Positions 1 through 7,833 of a DNA stretch of 64,000 nucleotides are shown piece after piece. Source of the stretch: an uncultured Roseburia sp. (GTDB lineage Bacteria; Bacillota; Clostridia; Lachnospirales; Lachnospiraceae); the NCBI GenBank assembly GCA_900542495.1, contig UQNW01000005.1, positions 95,714-159,713 on the forward strand, given 5' to 3'. Each line of letters starts with the position of its first letter. Within the stretch, counting starts at the first letter, position 1. A model generated the notes under the pieces. The model searched no databases, had not been told where the DNA came from, and saw nothing but the letters and a program-made list of their open reading frames with translations. Made by a program: the position numbers and the translations under genes.

Positions 1-305
1 GCTGGTTTAAAATTACTCAAAATTTTAGAAGAACAGGTTGTCAGCAGATCTTTTGTGCACATATTATCCTTGATTGCCACCGGAACTCCTGCAAGCGGTC
101 CGGTCAGTGTTCCGTCATCAATAAGCTTCTGCACTTCCTCCGCTCTTTTTAATGCACCTTCCCTGTCAACCGTCACAAAACTGTTCACTCTTTTCTCTTT
201 TGCTTCGATTGCATCCAAAGCTGCCGTGACCGCTTCTGTCACGGTAACTTCTTTTGCTTTTATTTTTTTGCCTAATTCCACGGCAGTCAAACTCATTAAA
301 CTCAT
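1..305 (-). CDS. gatA: Asp/Glu-tRNA amidotransferase subunit A, N-terminal part
   Basis: Amidase subunit of GatCAB, which turns Glu-tRNA(Gln) and Asp-tRNA(Asn) into Gln-tRNA and Asn-tRNA in the cytoplasm, taking ammonia from glutamine. Only the first 101 codons are here; the gene runs off the left edge. The reading opens MSLMSLTAVELG and includes PLAGVPVAIKDN, whose Lys matches the Ser-cisSer-Lys triad lysine of the amidase-signature family. The serine-rich part lies outside the window. It follows gatC in the same direction after 78 bases, so it belongs to the aspS2-gatC-gatA operon and should share the upstream T-box control. A second ATG three codons downstream could also be the start. Identification is firm; the missing part cannot be judged. 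Confidence 0.93.
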   Translation of the reverse strand, partial: MSLMSLTAVELGKKIKAKEVTVTEAVTAALDAIEAKEKRVNSFVTVDREGALKRAEEVQKLIDDGTLTGPLAGVPVAIKDNMCTKDLLTTCSSKILSNFKP

Positions 306-383
306 TTTCTATCACCATTTTCCTTATCATAAACCACAGTGTACCGCATCTTTTTTCCAGTTCCTTTTCCTGATGCACACCCT

Positions 384-677
384 TTATCCGATTGTCTTAG
401 GAACCTTAAAGCCTCCATCCTTCATGGACGGTGCATTCGAAAGGGTTGCCTCGCTTCCGTCGCCATTTGTGACAACATCTTCACGAAAAACATTTGTCAC
501 AGGGAAAACATGGGACATCGGCTCAACTCCTGTCGTGTCTAATTCATTTAATTTATCAATATAATCGAGCATGGCTCCCATATCCTTTTTTGCCTGCTCT
601 TTTTCTTCCTCATTCAATTCCAGTTTTGCAAGAATTCCTACATATTCAATTGTTTCATCTGAAATAATATTTGCCAT
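384..677 (-). CDS. gatC: Asp/Glu-tRNA amidotransferase subunit C
   Basis: Small GatCAB subunit (97 residues, normal for the family) that wraps around GatA and stabilises the complex. Typical features are the N-terminal helix ETIEYVGILAKLELNEEE, the segment MLDYIDKLNELDTTGVEPMSHV and the late FREDVV, all usual GatC landmarks. A good ribosome site (AAAGGAG) precedes the ATG. It sits between aspS2 upstream and gatA downstream on the same strand, so the amidotransferase is made together with the enzyme that makes its misacylated substrate. Confidence 0.95.
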   Translation of the reverse strand: MANIISDETIEYVGILAKLELNEEEKEQAKKDMGAMLDYIDKLNELDTTGVEPMSHVFPVTNVFREDVVTNGDGSEATLSNAPSMKDGGFKVPKTIG

Positions 678-706
678 TATGCGGCTCCTTTCCTGTATCT
701 GTTGCC

Positions 707-757
707 AGATAATTGCGAAACTCTAATTTATGTTATGAATGACTTTCGCAATTATCT
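707..757. repeat. 14-bp perfect inverted repeat between aspS2 and gatC
   Basis: AGATAATTGCGAAA at 707-720 is the exact reverse complement of TTTCGCAATTATCT at 744-757, with a 23-base loop. It lies in the 86-base gap between the aspS2 stop and gatC start. No T-run follows, so it is not a classical terminator. In the operon mRNA it would form a stable hairpin that could protect or process the transcript between the two genes (inference). Confidence 0.6.
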
Positions 758-763
758 AATCAA

Positions 764-2095
764 TTACGGTTCCAATCTGCTCATGTCGCGCGGGAATAAG
801 GTTGTCTCACGGACGTTGTCCTCGCCGATTAATTTCATGGTCAGACGCTCTAATCCGATTCCAAGACCTCCATGCGGCGGCATACCATGTTTAAAGGTAT
901 CCATGTACTGTTCCATTCCCTCGGCTGTCATGCCACGTTTCTCAATTTTTTCCAATAACATATTGCAATCGTGGATACGCTGACCGCCCGTAGTGATCTC
1001 CAATCCATGATAAAGCAGGTCAAAACTTAATGTATAAGTTGGATCTGCCGGATCATCCATTGCATAGAACGGTCTTTTTTTCGAAGGATAATGTGTGACA
1101 AACACAAAATCTGCATCACATTCCTCTTTGAAATACTGTCCGATCAAAGCCTCCTCTTCCGGCTCTAAATCATAAGGGTTACGGATTTTTCTGTTGTATT
1201 TTTCGGAAACTTTTCTTTTTGCCTCGTCAAATCTTACGGTTGGGATCTTATCCACATTCGGCAGTGTCACGCCGAGGATTTTCAACTCTTTTTCGTAGTC
1301 TTTTTTCAAAAGTGCTACCATGTACTGTAAAAATCCGGTTTCCATCGCCATGATATCTTCAAATCCATCGATGTATCCCATTTCAAAATCCAGACTGGTG
1401 TACTCGTTCAAATGACGCTTTGTGTTATGTTTTTCAGCACGGAATACCGGAGCTGTCTCAAATACACGGTCAAATACACCAACCATCATCTGTTTGTAAA
1501 ACTGTGGGCTCTGTGCTAAAACAGCCGGTCTGTGAAAATAATCCATGCGGAACATGTTTGCACCACCCTCAGCACCTTTTGCTCCAATCTTCGGTGTGTG
1601 TATCTCAGTAAAGCCCTGTTCATAGAGAAAATCACGGAATCCTCTGACGACACCTTCCTGAATCTTAAACTTTGCACGCTCTCTGATATTCCGAAGGGCA
1701 ATGGAACGGTTATTTAAGTTTGCCTCCAAAGAAGTGTTCAGTTTCCACTTGGAAATTGCCAACGGCATCGGTGCAACCGGCTCTGACAATACCCGGATGC
1801 TGTCTAATACGATTTCAAAGCCATTCGGTGCCCTGTCCTCACTTTTTACCACGCCTTCCACTTCAACGGTTGCAGCTTCTTTCAGATCTTTTAAATCAAA
1901 CTTTGTTTTTCCTTCTTCATATACGCATTGAAGAAGACCTTCCCTTTTTCGTAAAACGACGAATGCAACCTCTCCCATATCACGAATGGTATGAACTGCA
2001 CCGTTCACTTTCACGGTCTTTCCCTCGAAATCTCCTGCTAAGATCTCACTGATTTCTACTGTGTCTTTTTTGTTTACTCCTGTCATGAATTCCAT
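764..2095 (-). CDS. aspS: Archaeal-type (AspS2) aspartyl-tRNA synthetase, probably non-discriminating
   Basis: Class II synthetase of 443 residues that charges tRNA(Asp) and probably also tRNA(Asn) with aspartate. The short length, the N-terminal OB-fold anticodon domain (about residues 10-110) and the lack of the GAD insertion mark the archaeal/eukaryotic AspS2 type rather than the ~590-residue bacterial type. Class II motifs are visible: motif 2 around VFRAEKHNTKRHLNEY and motif 3 around GLGIGLERLTMKL near the C-terminus. Being first in an operon with gatC and gatA suggests that it supplies Asp-tRNA(Asn) to GatCAB. The first ATG has GGAG 11 bases upstream; an ATG three codons later is less well spaced. 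A bacterial-type AspRS is encoded about 14 kb away. Substrate range is inferred from context. Confidence 0.9.
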   Translation of the reverse strand: MEFMTGVNKKDTVEISEILAGDFEGKTVKVNGAVHTIRDMGEVAFVVLRKREGLLQCVYEEGKTKFDLKDLKEAATVEVEGVVKSEDRAPNGFEIVLDSIRVLSEPVAPMPLAISKWKLNTSLEANLNNRSIALRNIRERAKFKIQEGVVRGFRDFLYEQGFTEIHTPKIGAKGAEGGANMFRMDYFHRPAVLAQSPQFYKQMMVGVFDRVFETAPVFRAEKHNTKRHLNEYTSLDFEMGYIDGFEDIMAMETGFLQYMVALLKKDYEKELKILGVTLPNVDKIPTVRFDEAKRKVSEKYNRKIRNPYDLEPEEEALIGQYFKEECDADFVFVTHYPSKKRPFYAMDDPADPTYTLSFDLLYHGLEITTGGQRIHDCNMLLEKIEKRGMTAEGMEQYMDTFKHGMPPHGGLGIGLERLTMKLIGEDNVRETTLFPRDMSRLEP

Positions 2096-2200
2096 ACGTT
2101 TGTACGCTCCTTTTCTTTCCTTTTTTTGGAATTACTCGGTGCGGGACGGAATAATGTAAAACCATATTTACCGGATTCATATTCTGCAGTGCAGCTTCCT

Positions 2201-2555
2201 GTAAAATAAAAAGCGCCCTGAAAGAACAGCTTTGTTCTTTCAGGGCGAGATATACGATTATCCCGCGGTACCACCCGCATTGAAAAATGATAACATTAAA
2301 TTCATTTTCCCTCTCGATGTGCGTAACGTGCACAGACGTACTGACCTACTTGCATATTGTGTTATCGGTTTTTTCGTTATGTCATCCTGCATCCTTCTCA
2401 TGCACGAGCCACAATTCCGATACTTCCTATGGTTCAACCAGTCTGCTCCAGAGTGTTCCCTGTATCTTCTCTTTCCAACAGCGCTCTCAGTCGGTGACGC
2501 TGTATTCCTGTCGACGTCTGAAGATCAGAGTCTCTATCAACGCTTTACTGTGTTA
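2201..2555 (-). promoter_or_regulatory. T-box leader riboswitch of the aspS2-gatCAB operon with a GAAC specifier
   Basis: Minus-strand leader with the T-box core GGGTGGTACCGCGG (2276-2263), followed by a terminator with a 15-bp perfect stem (2214-2247) and a T-rich run (2213-2201). Upstream is a Stem I-like fold: an apical hairpin ACAGCG/CGCTGT, a stem ATCTTC/GAAGAT and a base AGAG/CTCT. The internal-loop strand between these contains ACAGGGAACA. GAAC at 2458-2455 holds two overlapping codons, GAA (Glu) and AAC (Asn). T-box leaders bind uncharged tRNA to prevent termination. A dual Glu/Asn specifier has been described for the clostridial aspS2-gatCAB operon, and GatCAB acts on exactly these amidation pathways. 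The T-box call is firm; the specifier assignment comes from hand folding. Confidence 0.9.
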
Positions 2556-2566
2556 ATGTTGTAATA

Positions 2567-2595
2567 TTTATATCACTTCAAAAAAAGAATTGCAA
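2567..2595 (-). promoter_or_regulatory. Promoter of the T-box/aspS2 operon
   Basis: On the minus strand TTGCAA (2595-2590) and TATAAA (2572-2567) are separated by exactly 17 bases, a good sigma-A promoter. Transcription would start about 10 bases before the first T-box helix. Confidence 0.6.
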
Positions 2596-2672
2596 GAAAA
2601 AATTTGATTTTTATTATAACAAATTTTAATAATAGTTATTCATTCTGGTTAAAAAATATCAATTTACCACTT

Positions 2673-3170
2673 TTATTTTTCCCTCGCGATACCGGAAACA
2701 CGGCGGATCACCAGCACGGCGAGCAGTCCGATCACTGTTCCTGAGACGATTCCCGTAATTGCTAAAACCGGAAGATAATAAATTAATGTCGCCGTATCAA
2801 GCACCCACATTGCCACAAAAATCTGCCCTGCATTATGCGCTATTCCGCCAAGCACACTGACTCCCGTGGCTGAAAACAGCTTTGTTTTTTTCACAAGTGC
2901 CATAACCACAAAGCTTAATATGCCTCCCGCGAAACTGTAAAGCATGGCTGCCATGGAACTAAACGTAAGTCCTGTAAGCAAAATACGCACCATGGAAAGC
3001 GCAAACGCCTCTTTCGTTCCAAGTGTATACAAAGCCACCATAACGACCAGATTCGCAAGTCCTAACTTTGCACCCGGAATCCCCAGATTGATTGGTATTA
3101 AAGTTTCAATATACGAGAGCACAAACGCAAGTGCCACAAGCATCCCTGTCAGTGCTGTTTTTTTCGCCAT
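2673..3170 (-). CDS. Gx transporter family membrane protein (Hpre_diP_synt_I-like)
   Basis: Integral membrane protein of 165 residues with about five hydrophobic helices. It resembles the family annotated as heptaprenyl diphosphate synthase component I / Gx transporter, which has an ECF S-component-like fold (MLVALAFVLSYIETLIP, GAKLGLANLVVMVAL, GGIAHNAGQIFVA). The old synthase name is probably misleading; a small-molecule uptake role is more likely. It is the last gene after apbE and a NusG-domain-II gene on the same strand, a grouping often seen with extracytoplasmic flavinylated redox proteins. The cargo cannot be read from sequence. Confidence 0.8.
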   Translation of the reverse strand: MAKKTALTGMLVALAFVLSYIETLIPINLGIPGAKLGLANLVVMVALYTLGTKEAFALSMVRILLTGLTFSSMAAMLYSFAGGILSFVVMALVKKTKLFSATGVSVLGGIAHNAGQIFVAMWVLDTATLIYYLPVLAITGIVSGTVIGLLAVLVIRRVSGIAREK

Positions 3171-3243
3171 AATCGTTCCTTTCCCTTCGTGTGCACACTT
3201 TCATTCACACAGTGTCTTATCAGAAGCTTTTCCAGTCTGCATC

Positions 3244-3657
3244 TTAATGTATCAAAAGATCAATATCTTCCTTCTCTCCATTCTCAATTGTCACAACCAC
3301 TTTGTCGGGAAGGCAGACGATTGTTTCATTCTTCCGGCTGATCTTACTGTGATTTACACAGATCTGATCCGGGCACGATGCCTCCGTCATATCTGCATAA
3401 CCGTCCTTGATCGTCAAAACATTATAACTGCCATTTTCCAAAGTGATTCTCTCTGTGCGATCCTCATTCAATGGATACCTGCCATACTCCACGCCGTCAA
3501 CGGTTACAACCGCAACTGCCTCCTTGGTGTTTGCTTTCTGATAAAAACGAATCCCAAAATATGCCGCGACTGCTGCCACAAGTAAAACAACAATCAGAAT
3601 CCAGTCATTTTTCCGTATCTGTAAATTTTGCTTTTCTTCCTGCTTCTTCTCCTTCAA
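3244..3657 (-). CDS. NusG domain II-containing extracytoplasmic protein
   Basis: One N-terminal membrane helix (DWILIVVLLVAAVAAYFGI) followed by an external NusG-domain-II fold carrying SCPDQICVNHSKIS, the two-cysteine motif typical of this family. I start it at a TTG at 3657, seven bases after AAAAGGAG, giving 137 residues. An ATG at 3729 would add 24 residues but overlaps the apbE coding end and has no comparable ribosome site. The family is known from ApbE/Rnf-like redox clusters, and the gene lies just after apbE (17-base gap). A role in extracytoplasmic flavin or electron transfer is likely but not shown. Confidence 0.8.
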   Translation of the reverse strand: MKEKKQEEKQNLQIRKNDWILIVVLLVAAVAAYFGIRFYQKANTKEAVAVVTVDGVEYGRYPLNEDRTERITLENGSYNVLTIKDGYADMTEASCPDQICVNHSKISRKNETIVCLPDKVVVTIENGEKEDIDLLIH

Positions 3658-3674
3658 ACGTTCTGCTCCTTTTC

Positions 3675-4721
3675 TTAATCCCCTGCAAATCCACTCGAAT
3701 ACTGAATACTTCCGTCCTCTAAGATCCACATAGCCTCTACACCGTCAAGCCCCTCTACAAATTCCATTCCTTCCGCAAGCGGCATATTAAAAACCGCCGT
3801 TGAATACGCATCTGCCATGCCGGAATCCGAAGTGATAATCGTGACAGATGAAAAATAATCTGCCGGCATCAGGGTATCTTGATTGATAATATGGCAGTAT
3901 CTTTTTCCGTCCACAGTATAATAGCGCTGGTAATTTCCACTCGTCACCACACTTAAATCTTTGACTTCCACCTTTTTCACATAAGCCTGCTCACTTTCCA
4001 TATCCGGATTCTGGATTCCGACTGCCCAGTCGCTTCCGTCCGGGTGTCCGCCGATTGCACAGACATTTCCCCCGACACTGAAAAGCATATGCTCGATTCC
4101 AAGTTCATTTTTTGCATACTCTGCCACACGCTGGACGGCATAGCCCTTTCCGATACTTCCAACATCCAACGACATATTTTCATCTGCAAGATAAACGGTA
4201 GAATTTTTCTCATCAATAATAATATTTCCAATATCTGTGTGTTCTGCGGCTTTCTGCAAATCCTCCATTGGCGGAAGTTCTGCCGTATCCGGGTCAGTAC
4301 CTGCCTCCCTGTAATCATGCCAGATAGAAAGTACGCTTCCCATTGCAATATTCATATTTCCATTCGTTTTTTCATCCATGGCAATCCCAAGCTTCAAAAG
4401 TGCGATGATCTCCTCATCCACTTTTACCGGCTGGATTCCTGCATTGTCATTGATCGTTTTGATATTGTTCATGCCGTCATAATCGTGATAAATATCATAT
4501 AAATCATTATAATATTGAAACTTCTCTTTTATCAACGACATCTGCCCGGAAAATTGTTCTTTTGACGAGGCATAACCGATAATCTGTGTCTGCGTATCAA
4601 AAACATCAAAAAAAGATACCTCATATTTTTCCAGATCTTTTCCTGTGCTGTGTCTGTATGCGATCACGCCGATCATGGCGAGCAGTATCAAGACTGCTAT
4701 CATCTGTCCCTTTTTTTTCAT
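3675..4721 (-). CDS. apbE: FAD:protein FMN transferase (ApbE family)
   Basis: Transfers FMN from FAD to Thr/Ser of extracytoplasmic flavoproteins, with Mg2+. The start at 4721 (MKKKGQMIAVLILLAM) has GGAG seven bases upstream and gives a proper membrane anchor/signal segment; an ATG at 4841 would add 40 unlikely residues running back across a terminator. Family landmarks include FDVFDTQTQIIGY, a DVGSIGKGYAVQR segment (FAD binding) and the late SGMADAYSTAVF (metal site). Length (348) fits. It heads the apbE - NusG-II - Gx operon. No obvious target flavoprotein is in the operon; the substrate must be elsewhere or the small membrane protein at 6.9 kb (speculative). Confidence 0.9.
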   Translation of the reverse strand: MKKKGQMIAVLILLAMIGVIAYRHSTGKDLEKYEVSFFDVFDTQTQIIGYASSKEQFSGQMSLIKEKFQYYNDLYDIYHDYDGMNNIKTINDNAGIQPVKVDEEIIALLKLGIAMDEKTNGNMNIAMGSVLSIWHDYREAGTDPDTAELPPMEDLQKAAEHTDIGNIIIDEKNSTVYLADENMSLDVGSIGKGYAVQRVAEYAKNELGIEHMLFSVGGNVCAIGGHPDGSDWAVGIQNPDMESEQAYVKKVEVKDLSVVTSGNYQRYYTVDGKRYCHIINQDTLMPADYFSSVTIITSDSGMADAYSTAVFNMPLAEGMEFVEGLDGVEAMWILEDGSIQYSSGFAGD

Positions 4722-4770
4722 AAAAAATCTCCACACTTTTAAAGCAGTTTTCTTTTGCTGGAAAATCCTG

Positions 4771-4800
4771 TAAAAGAAAAAGAGGGGTTCTTCGCCCCTC
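4771..4800 (-). terminator. Terminator between the 58-residue ORF and apbE
   Basis: Minus-strand stem GAGGGG / CCCCTC with a 7-base loop, followed by TTTTTCTTTT. It would end transcription of the small upstream ORF or attenuate read-through into apbE. Confidence 0.75.
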
Positions 4801-4812
4801 CTGCCGTCATCC

Positions 4813-4989
4813 TTATTTTTTCTCATAAATACCGAATTCATTCTGGATCAAAATGTCTCCGACCTCTAATTCCAAAGGCAGCTTATACTTCTGCACCTCT
4901 ATGGAACCATTCTGCGTTGTCAGCATCACACTTGTCTCTTTAAATGATTCTACGATATATTCTTCTACTTCTTTTTTTCTCTTAAACAT
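4813..4989 (-). CDS. Small protein, 58 residues, DUF3006-like
   Basis: The reading starts MFKRKKEVEEYIVESF and ends QNEFGIYEKK. Its layout (a YIVE opening, a KLPLELEVGDIL segment, a short tail) resembles small DUF3006 proteins, a beta-rich family of unknown function. It is followed by a clean terminator, which supports a real gene. The ribosome site is weak: the nearest AGGAA is about 17 bases from the ATG. No function is proposed. Confidence 0.5.
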   Translation of the reverse strand: MFKRKKEVEEYIVESFKETSVMLTTQNGSIEVQKYKLPLELEVGDILIQNEFGIYEKK

Positions 4990-5069
4990 GAATTAACGCC
5001 CGATTTCCTATTCCTAAAATCTAAAAACCAAAGAAGATTATAACAAGCCTCCGTAATTCATGCAAGACA

Positions 5070-5498
5070 TTATTTTTTTCTTTCCCGCAAAATCTTAATG
5101 ATCTTCACTTCAAAAACTACCGCGATCATAAGGATAAACGCCATAACGATCAGGCTGTAAGCTGCGTCAATGCGATAACCTAAGGCATCACAGATACTGG
5201 TAAAAAGAAGGGACAGCACAAATACCAGTTTGATCAGTTCCACCATGCGGATCGTATATTTCCGGATATCCTCCGTGCACACCTCGCGCGGCAGTCCATT
5301 GACCAGCTCCGGATAACGGATCAGCATGGCAAGTCCCGTGTATACAAGAATCAGAATCAATACATTCATGAGGATACGCATTGCCCCAGCTCCATAAACA
5401 ATCCCATAATAAACCTGCAAAACCATATAAAAAAGTGCAGCTACCGCTGAAATAATCTCAAAAACAAGTTCCTCTGTTGATAAACGATTTTTCTTCAT
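5070..5498 (-). CDS. Hypothetical membrane protein with four helices
   Basis: A 142-residue protein with a cytoplasmic start (MKKNRLSTEELVFE) and about four membrane helices arranged as two pairs around a polar middle (PELVNGLPREVCTEDIRKYTIR), ending in a positive tail (ILRERKK). I do not recognise the family. AAGGAA lies upstream of the ATG. It lies upstream of the small ORF at 4.9 kb on the same strand and divergent from asnA. Confidence 0.6.
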   Translation of the reverse strand: MKKNRLSTEELVFEIISAVAALFYMVLQVYYGIVYGAGAMRILMNVLILILVYTGLAMLIRYPELVNGLPREVCTEDIRKYTIRMVELIKLVFVLSLLFTSICDALGYRIDAAYSLIVMAFILMIAVVFEVKIIKILRERKK

Positions 5499-5686
5499 TC
5501 TGCTTCATTTCCTTTTCTACCACTGCAATCTGCCATATTTTCTTTATAATCTCCAACAAAATATACAGACCTGTTCAACAGTTATAACTAAGATACAACA
5601 TTTTTTTCTTTTCTAAAAGGGATTTTAGAATAATTTTAGAATTAAAATGTATACATGTATTATTTTAAAAACCATTCTATCTTTTC

Positions 5687-5714
5687 TTGAAAATCAGTTT
5701 TGCTGTGCTATAAT
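5687..5714 (+). promoter_or_regulatory. Promoter of asnA
   Basis: TTGAAA (5687-5692) and TATAAT (5709-5714), 16 bases apart, 48 bases upstream of the asnA ATG. The rest of the gap from 5499 is AT-rich and contains no gene that I can see. Confidence 0.6.
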
Positions 5715-5761
5715 TATTAAGGTTATGGCTATGAATTAACACTAAAGGAGAACTTCTATAT

Positions 5762-6772
5762 ATGGAAAAATTTATTATTCCAAAAGATTATCATTCAGAA
5801 TTAAACCTGCATGACACACAGATTGCAATTAAAACCGTAAAAGATTTCTTTCAGAATCTGCTTTCCCAGAGATTGAATCTTTCCCGTGTATCTGCACCTT
5901 TGTTTGTCGATCCGGACTCCGGATTAAACGATAACTTAAATGGTGTTGAACGCCCTGTTACTTTTGACATCAAAGAACAGAACGGCAGAGAGGCTGAAGT
6001 AGTCCAGTCACTCGCAAAATGGAAAAGATATGCTTTGAAAAAGTATGGTTTTTCTTACGGTGAAGGTCTTTACACTGACATGAACGCAATCCGCCGCGAT
6101 GAAACCACCGATAACATCCACTCTATTTTCGTAGACCAGTGGGATTGGGAAAAGATCATCAAAAAAGATGAGCGCACCATTGCAACTCTTATGGACACTG
6201 TAAAAGTTGTATACAAATGTCTTCGTAAAACAGAAAAATATATGGCAATCCAGTATGATTATATTGAGGAGATTCTGCCACACGACATTTTCTTTGTAAC
6301 AACCCAGGAACTCGCTGATATGTTCCCGGATAATACACCAAAGGAAAGAGAATATTACATTGCAAAAGCCAAGGGTGCTGTCTGCATCATGAAGATCGGT
6401 GATGTTTTAGAAAACGGCGAACGTCATGACGGCCGTGCTCCTGACTATGACGACTGGAGTTTAAATGCTGATATCGTTGTTTATTATCCGGTTCTTGATA
6501 TTGCATTAGAGTTATCCTCCATGGGTATCCGTGTTGACAAGAAAGCGCTTCTCTCCCAGTTAAAGAAAGCTGGTTGTGAAGAAAGAAAAGAGCTTCCATT
6601 CCAGAAGGCAATTATCAATGAAGAACTTCCATACACCATTGGTGGTGGTATCGGACAGTCCCGTATCTGTATGTTCTTCCTGCGCAAAGCGCATATCGGG
6701 GAAGTTCAGTCCTCTCTCTGGCCGGAAGATATGGTTGCCCAGTGTGAGGAACATGGTATACAGCTTCTGTAA
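5762..6772 (+). CDS. asnA: Aspartate-ammonia ligase (asparagine synthetase A)
   Basis: Makes free asparagine from aspartate, ammonia and ATP. The 336-residue length and class-II-synthetase-like fold fit AsnA: FFQNLLSQRLNLSRVSAPLF near the start, NGREAEVVQSLAKWKRYAL, YTDMNAIRRDE, DQWDWEK, and IGGGIGQSRICMFFL at the end. AAAGGAG precedes the ATG, and it has its own promoter and terminator, so it is a single-gene unit. With the transamidation route at 1-2 kb, the cell has two sources of asparaginyl groups. Confidence 0.97.
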   Translation: MEKFIIPKDYHSELNLHDTQIAIKTVKDFFQNLLSQRLNLSRVSAPLFVDPDSGLNDNLNGVERPVTFDIKEQNGREAEVVQSLAKWKRYALKKYGFSYGEGLYTDMNAIRRDETTDNIHSIFVDQWDWEKIIKKDERTIATLMDTVKVVYKCLRKTEKYMAIQYDYIEEILPHDIFFVTTQELADMFPDNTPKEREYYIAKAKGAVCIMKIGDVLENGERHDGRAPDYDDWSLNADIVVYYPVLDIALELSSMGIRVDKKALLSQLKKAGCEERKELPFQKAIINEELPYTIGGGIGQSRICMFFLRKAHIGEVQSSLWPEDMVAQCEEHGIQLL

Positions 6773-6824
6773 ATTTTATTATGATGCATGGAAAAAATGT
6801 GCCTTGGTACGTTCCGGCATAGAA

Positions 6825-6868
6825 AAACAGCATCGCATCCGTTTTTTATGGATGTGGTGCTGTTTTTA
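6825..6868. terminator. Bidirectional terminator after asnA
   Basis: Long stem AACAGCATCGCATCC / GGATGTGGTGCTGTT (with G-T pairs) around an 8-9 base loop, T-run on the plus side and on the minus side. It serves asnA and the convergent gene at 6877. Confidence 0.8.
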
Positions 6869-6876
6869 GTTTCCGC

Positions 6877-7326
6877 CTATTCCTGTACTGTCTCATTGAT
6901 CTCTGCTTTTTCAAGCGCATTTTCAACAGCATTCAATAGCATGATCGTTGTATACTGATTGTCTGCCTGATAGGATATATTTTCCACAGACTGTGTCTTT
7001 ATAATCTGGTCTGCCACTTCTTCTAATGCAGGTTCCACCAATGGATACATTGTCGCCACTGTCTCGTTCAGATTCACAAGCGAAATCGAATTGATCTTGT
7101 TTTCATCTACAATAACCTGCACATCTAAAGCACTGTCGTTAAATAAGATTGAGGATGTGTATACTCCCGCCACATATTTCATCGTCTCCACAGAATTATC
7201 TTTGTCTTTTTTCGGTAAAAACATAAAAAGCAGCAACATGATCAGCAGAATTCCTAATCCCACAAAAATTGCTGTATAGATGAGTTCTTTCATATGAAGG
7301 ACTACGATTTTTGTTTTTGCACTCAT
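6877..7326 (-). CDS. Membrane-anchored extracytoplasmic protein, unknown
   Basis: Start chosen at 7326 (MSAKTKIVVLHMKELIYTAI), eight bases after AGGAG; an ATG six codons upstream lacks a ribosome site. It has one N-terminal membrane helix (YTAIFVGLGILLIMLLLFMF) and an external domain of about 100 residues beginning YVAGVYTSSILFNDSALDVQ. This resembles FMN-binding-domain proteins of Lachnospiraceae in general layout, but no SGAT flavinylation motif is present, so that link is weak. 149 residues. Function unknown. Confidence 0.7.
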   Translation of the reverse strand: MSAKTKIVVLHMKELIYTAIFVGLGILLIMLLLFMFLPKKDKDNSVETMKYVAGVYTSSILFNDSALDVQVIVDENKINSISLVNLNETVATMYPLVEPALEEVADQIIKTQSVENISYQADNQYTTIMLLNAVENALEKAEINETVQE

Positions 7327-7433
7327 TGATGTGTCTCCTGCCACTGATTATTACATTGTATGTAAAATTTCGGATATCATGCAGACTCTGTAATAATTTC
7401 TTCAATATTTTTTTAATTTTTATAAAAAAGTTG

Positions 7434-7462
7434 TTGACAAAGTTCTCATCTCATAGTATTAT
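7434..7462 (+). promoter_or_regulatory. Consensus promoter of the tRNA-Gly pair
   Basis: TTGACA (7434-7439), 17 bases, TATTAT (7457-7462), 40 bases before the first tRNA. Confidence 0.85.
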
Positions 7463-7501
7463 ATCAAATGTGTCTGGCACACGACAGAACACAAAAGATA
7501 T

Positions 7502-7574
7502 GCGCGAGTGGCTCAGTTGGTGGAGCACGACCTTGCCAAGGTCGGGGCCGCGGGTTCGAGTCCCGTCTCGCGCT
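7502..7574 (+). tRNA. tRNA-Gly (GCC)
   Basis: 73-base cloverleaf: acceptor GCGCGAG / CTCGCGC with discriminator T, anticodon stem CGACC/GGTCG around loop TTGCCAA (anticodon GCC), T-loop TTCGAGT. CCA is not encoded. Confidence 0.97.
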
Positions 7575-7626
7575 CTCATAAAACTTTATATTGATTATGT
7601 ATTTCGAATCAGAAATACAAAAACAT

Positions 7627-7699
7627 GCGCGAGTGGCTCAGTTGGTGGAGCACGACCTTGCCAAGGTCGGGGCCGCGGGTTCGAGTCCCGTCTCGCGCT
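7627..7699 (+). tRNA. tRNA-Gly (GCC), identical second copy
   Basis: Base-for-base duplicate of the tRNA at 7502, separated by 52 bases and sharing its promoter and terminator. A tandem duplication raising the dose of this tRNA. Confidence 0.97.
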
Positions 7700-7707
7700 C
7701 TTTTTTC

Positions 7708-7746
7708 CCAGTAAATTCGTCAGGTACTGAATTTACTGGTTTTTTA
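7708..7746 (+). terminator. Terminator of the tRNA-Gly operon
   Basis: Perfect 11-bp stem CCAGTAAATTC / GAATTTACTGG, 10-base loop, then TTTTTTATTT. Confidence 0.9.
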
Positions 7747-7833
7747 TTTCTCAATATTATTCCTCTATCCTTTCACCTTTTTCACTTTCCTGCATAATAT
7801 AAAGTAATACCCTTTCTCTGGAGTTTTTCATCT

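Noticed and set aside
764..2095. Asparaginyl-tRNA synthetase instead of AspS2
   Set aside because: Operon context with gatC/gatA and T-box and the overall AspS2 layout favour AspRS; AsnRS would make GatCAB for Asn unnecessary.
3658..3729. ATG-initiated N-terminal extension of the NusG-II protein
   Set aside because: Overlaps apbE and lacks a ribosome site; the TTG at 3657 follows an AAAAGGAG site.
7502..7699. CRISPR-like repeat
   Set aside because: The 73-base direct repeat is two copies of one tRNA gene, not an array.
7311..7797. Protein-coding readings across the tRNA-Gly pair
   Set aside because: They are translations of tRNA genes and terminators.
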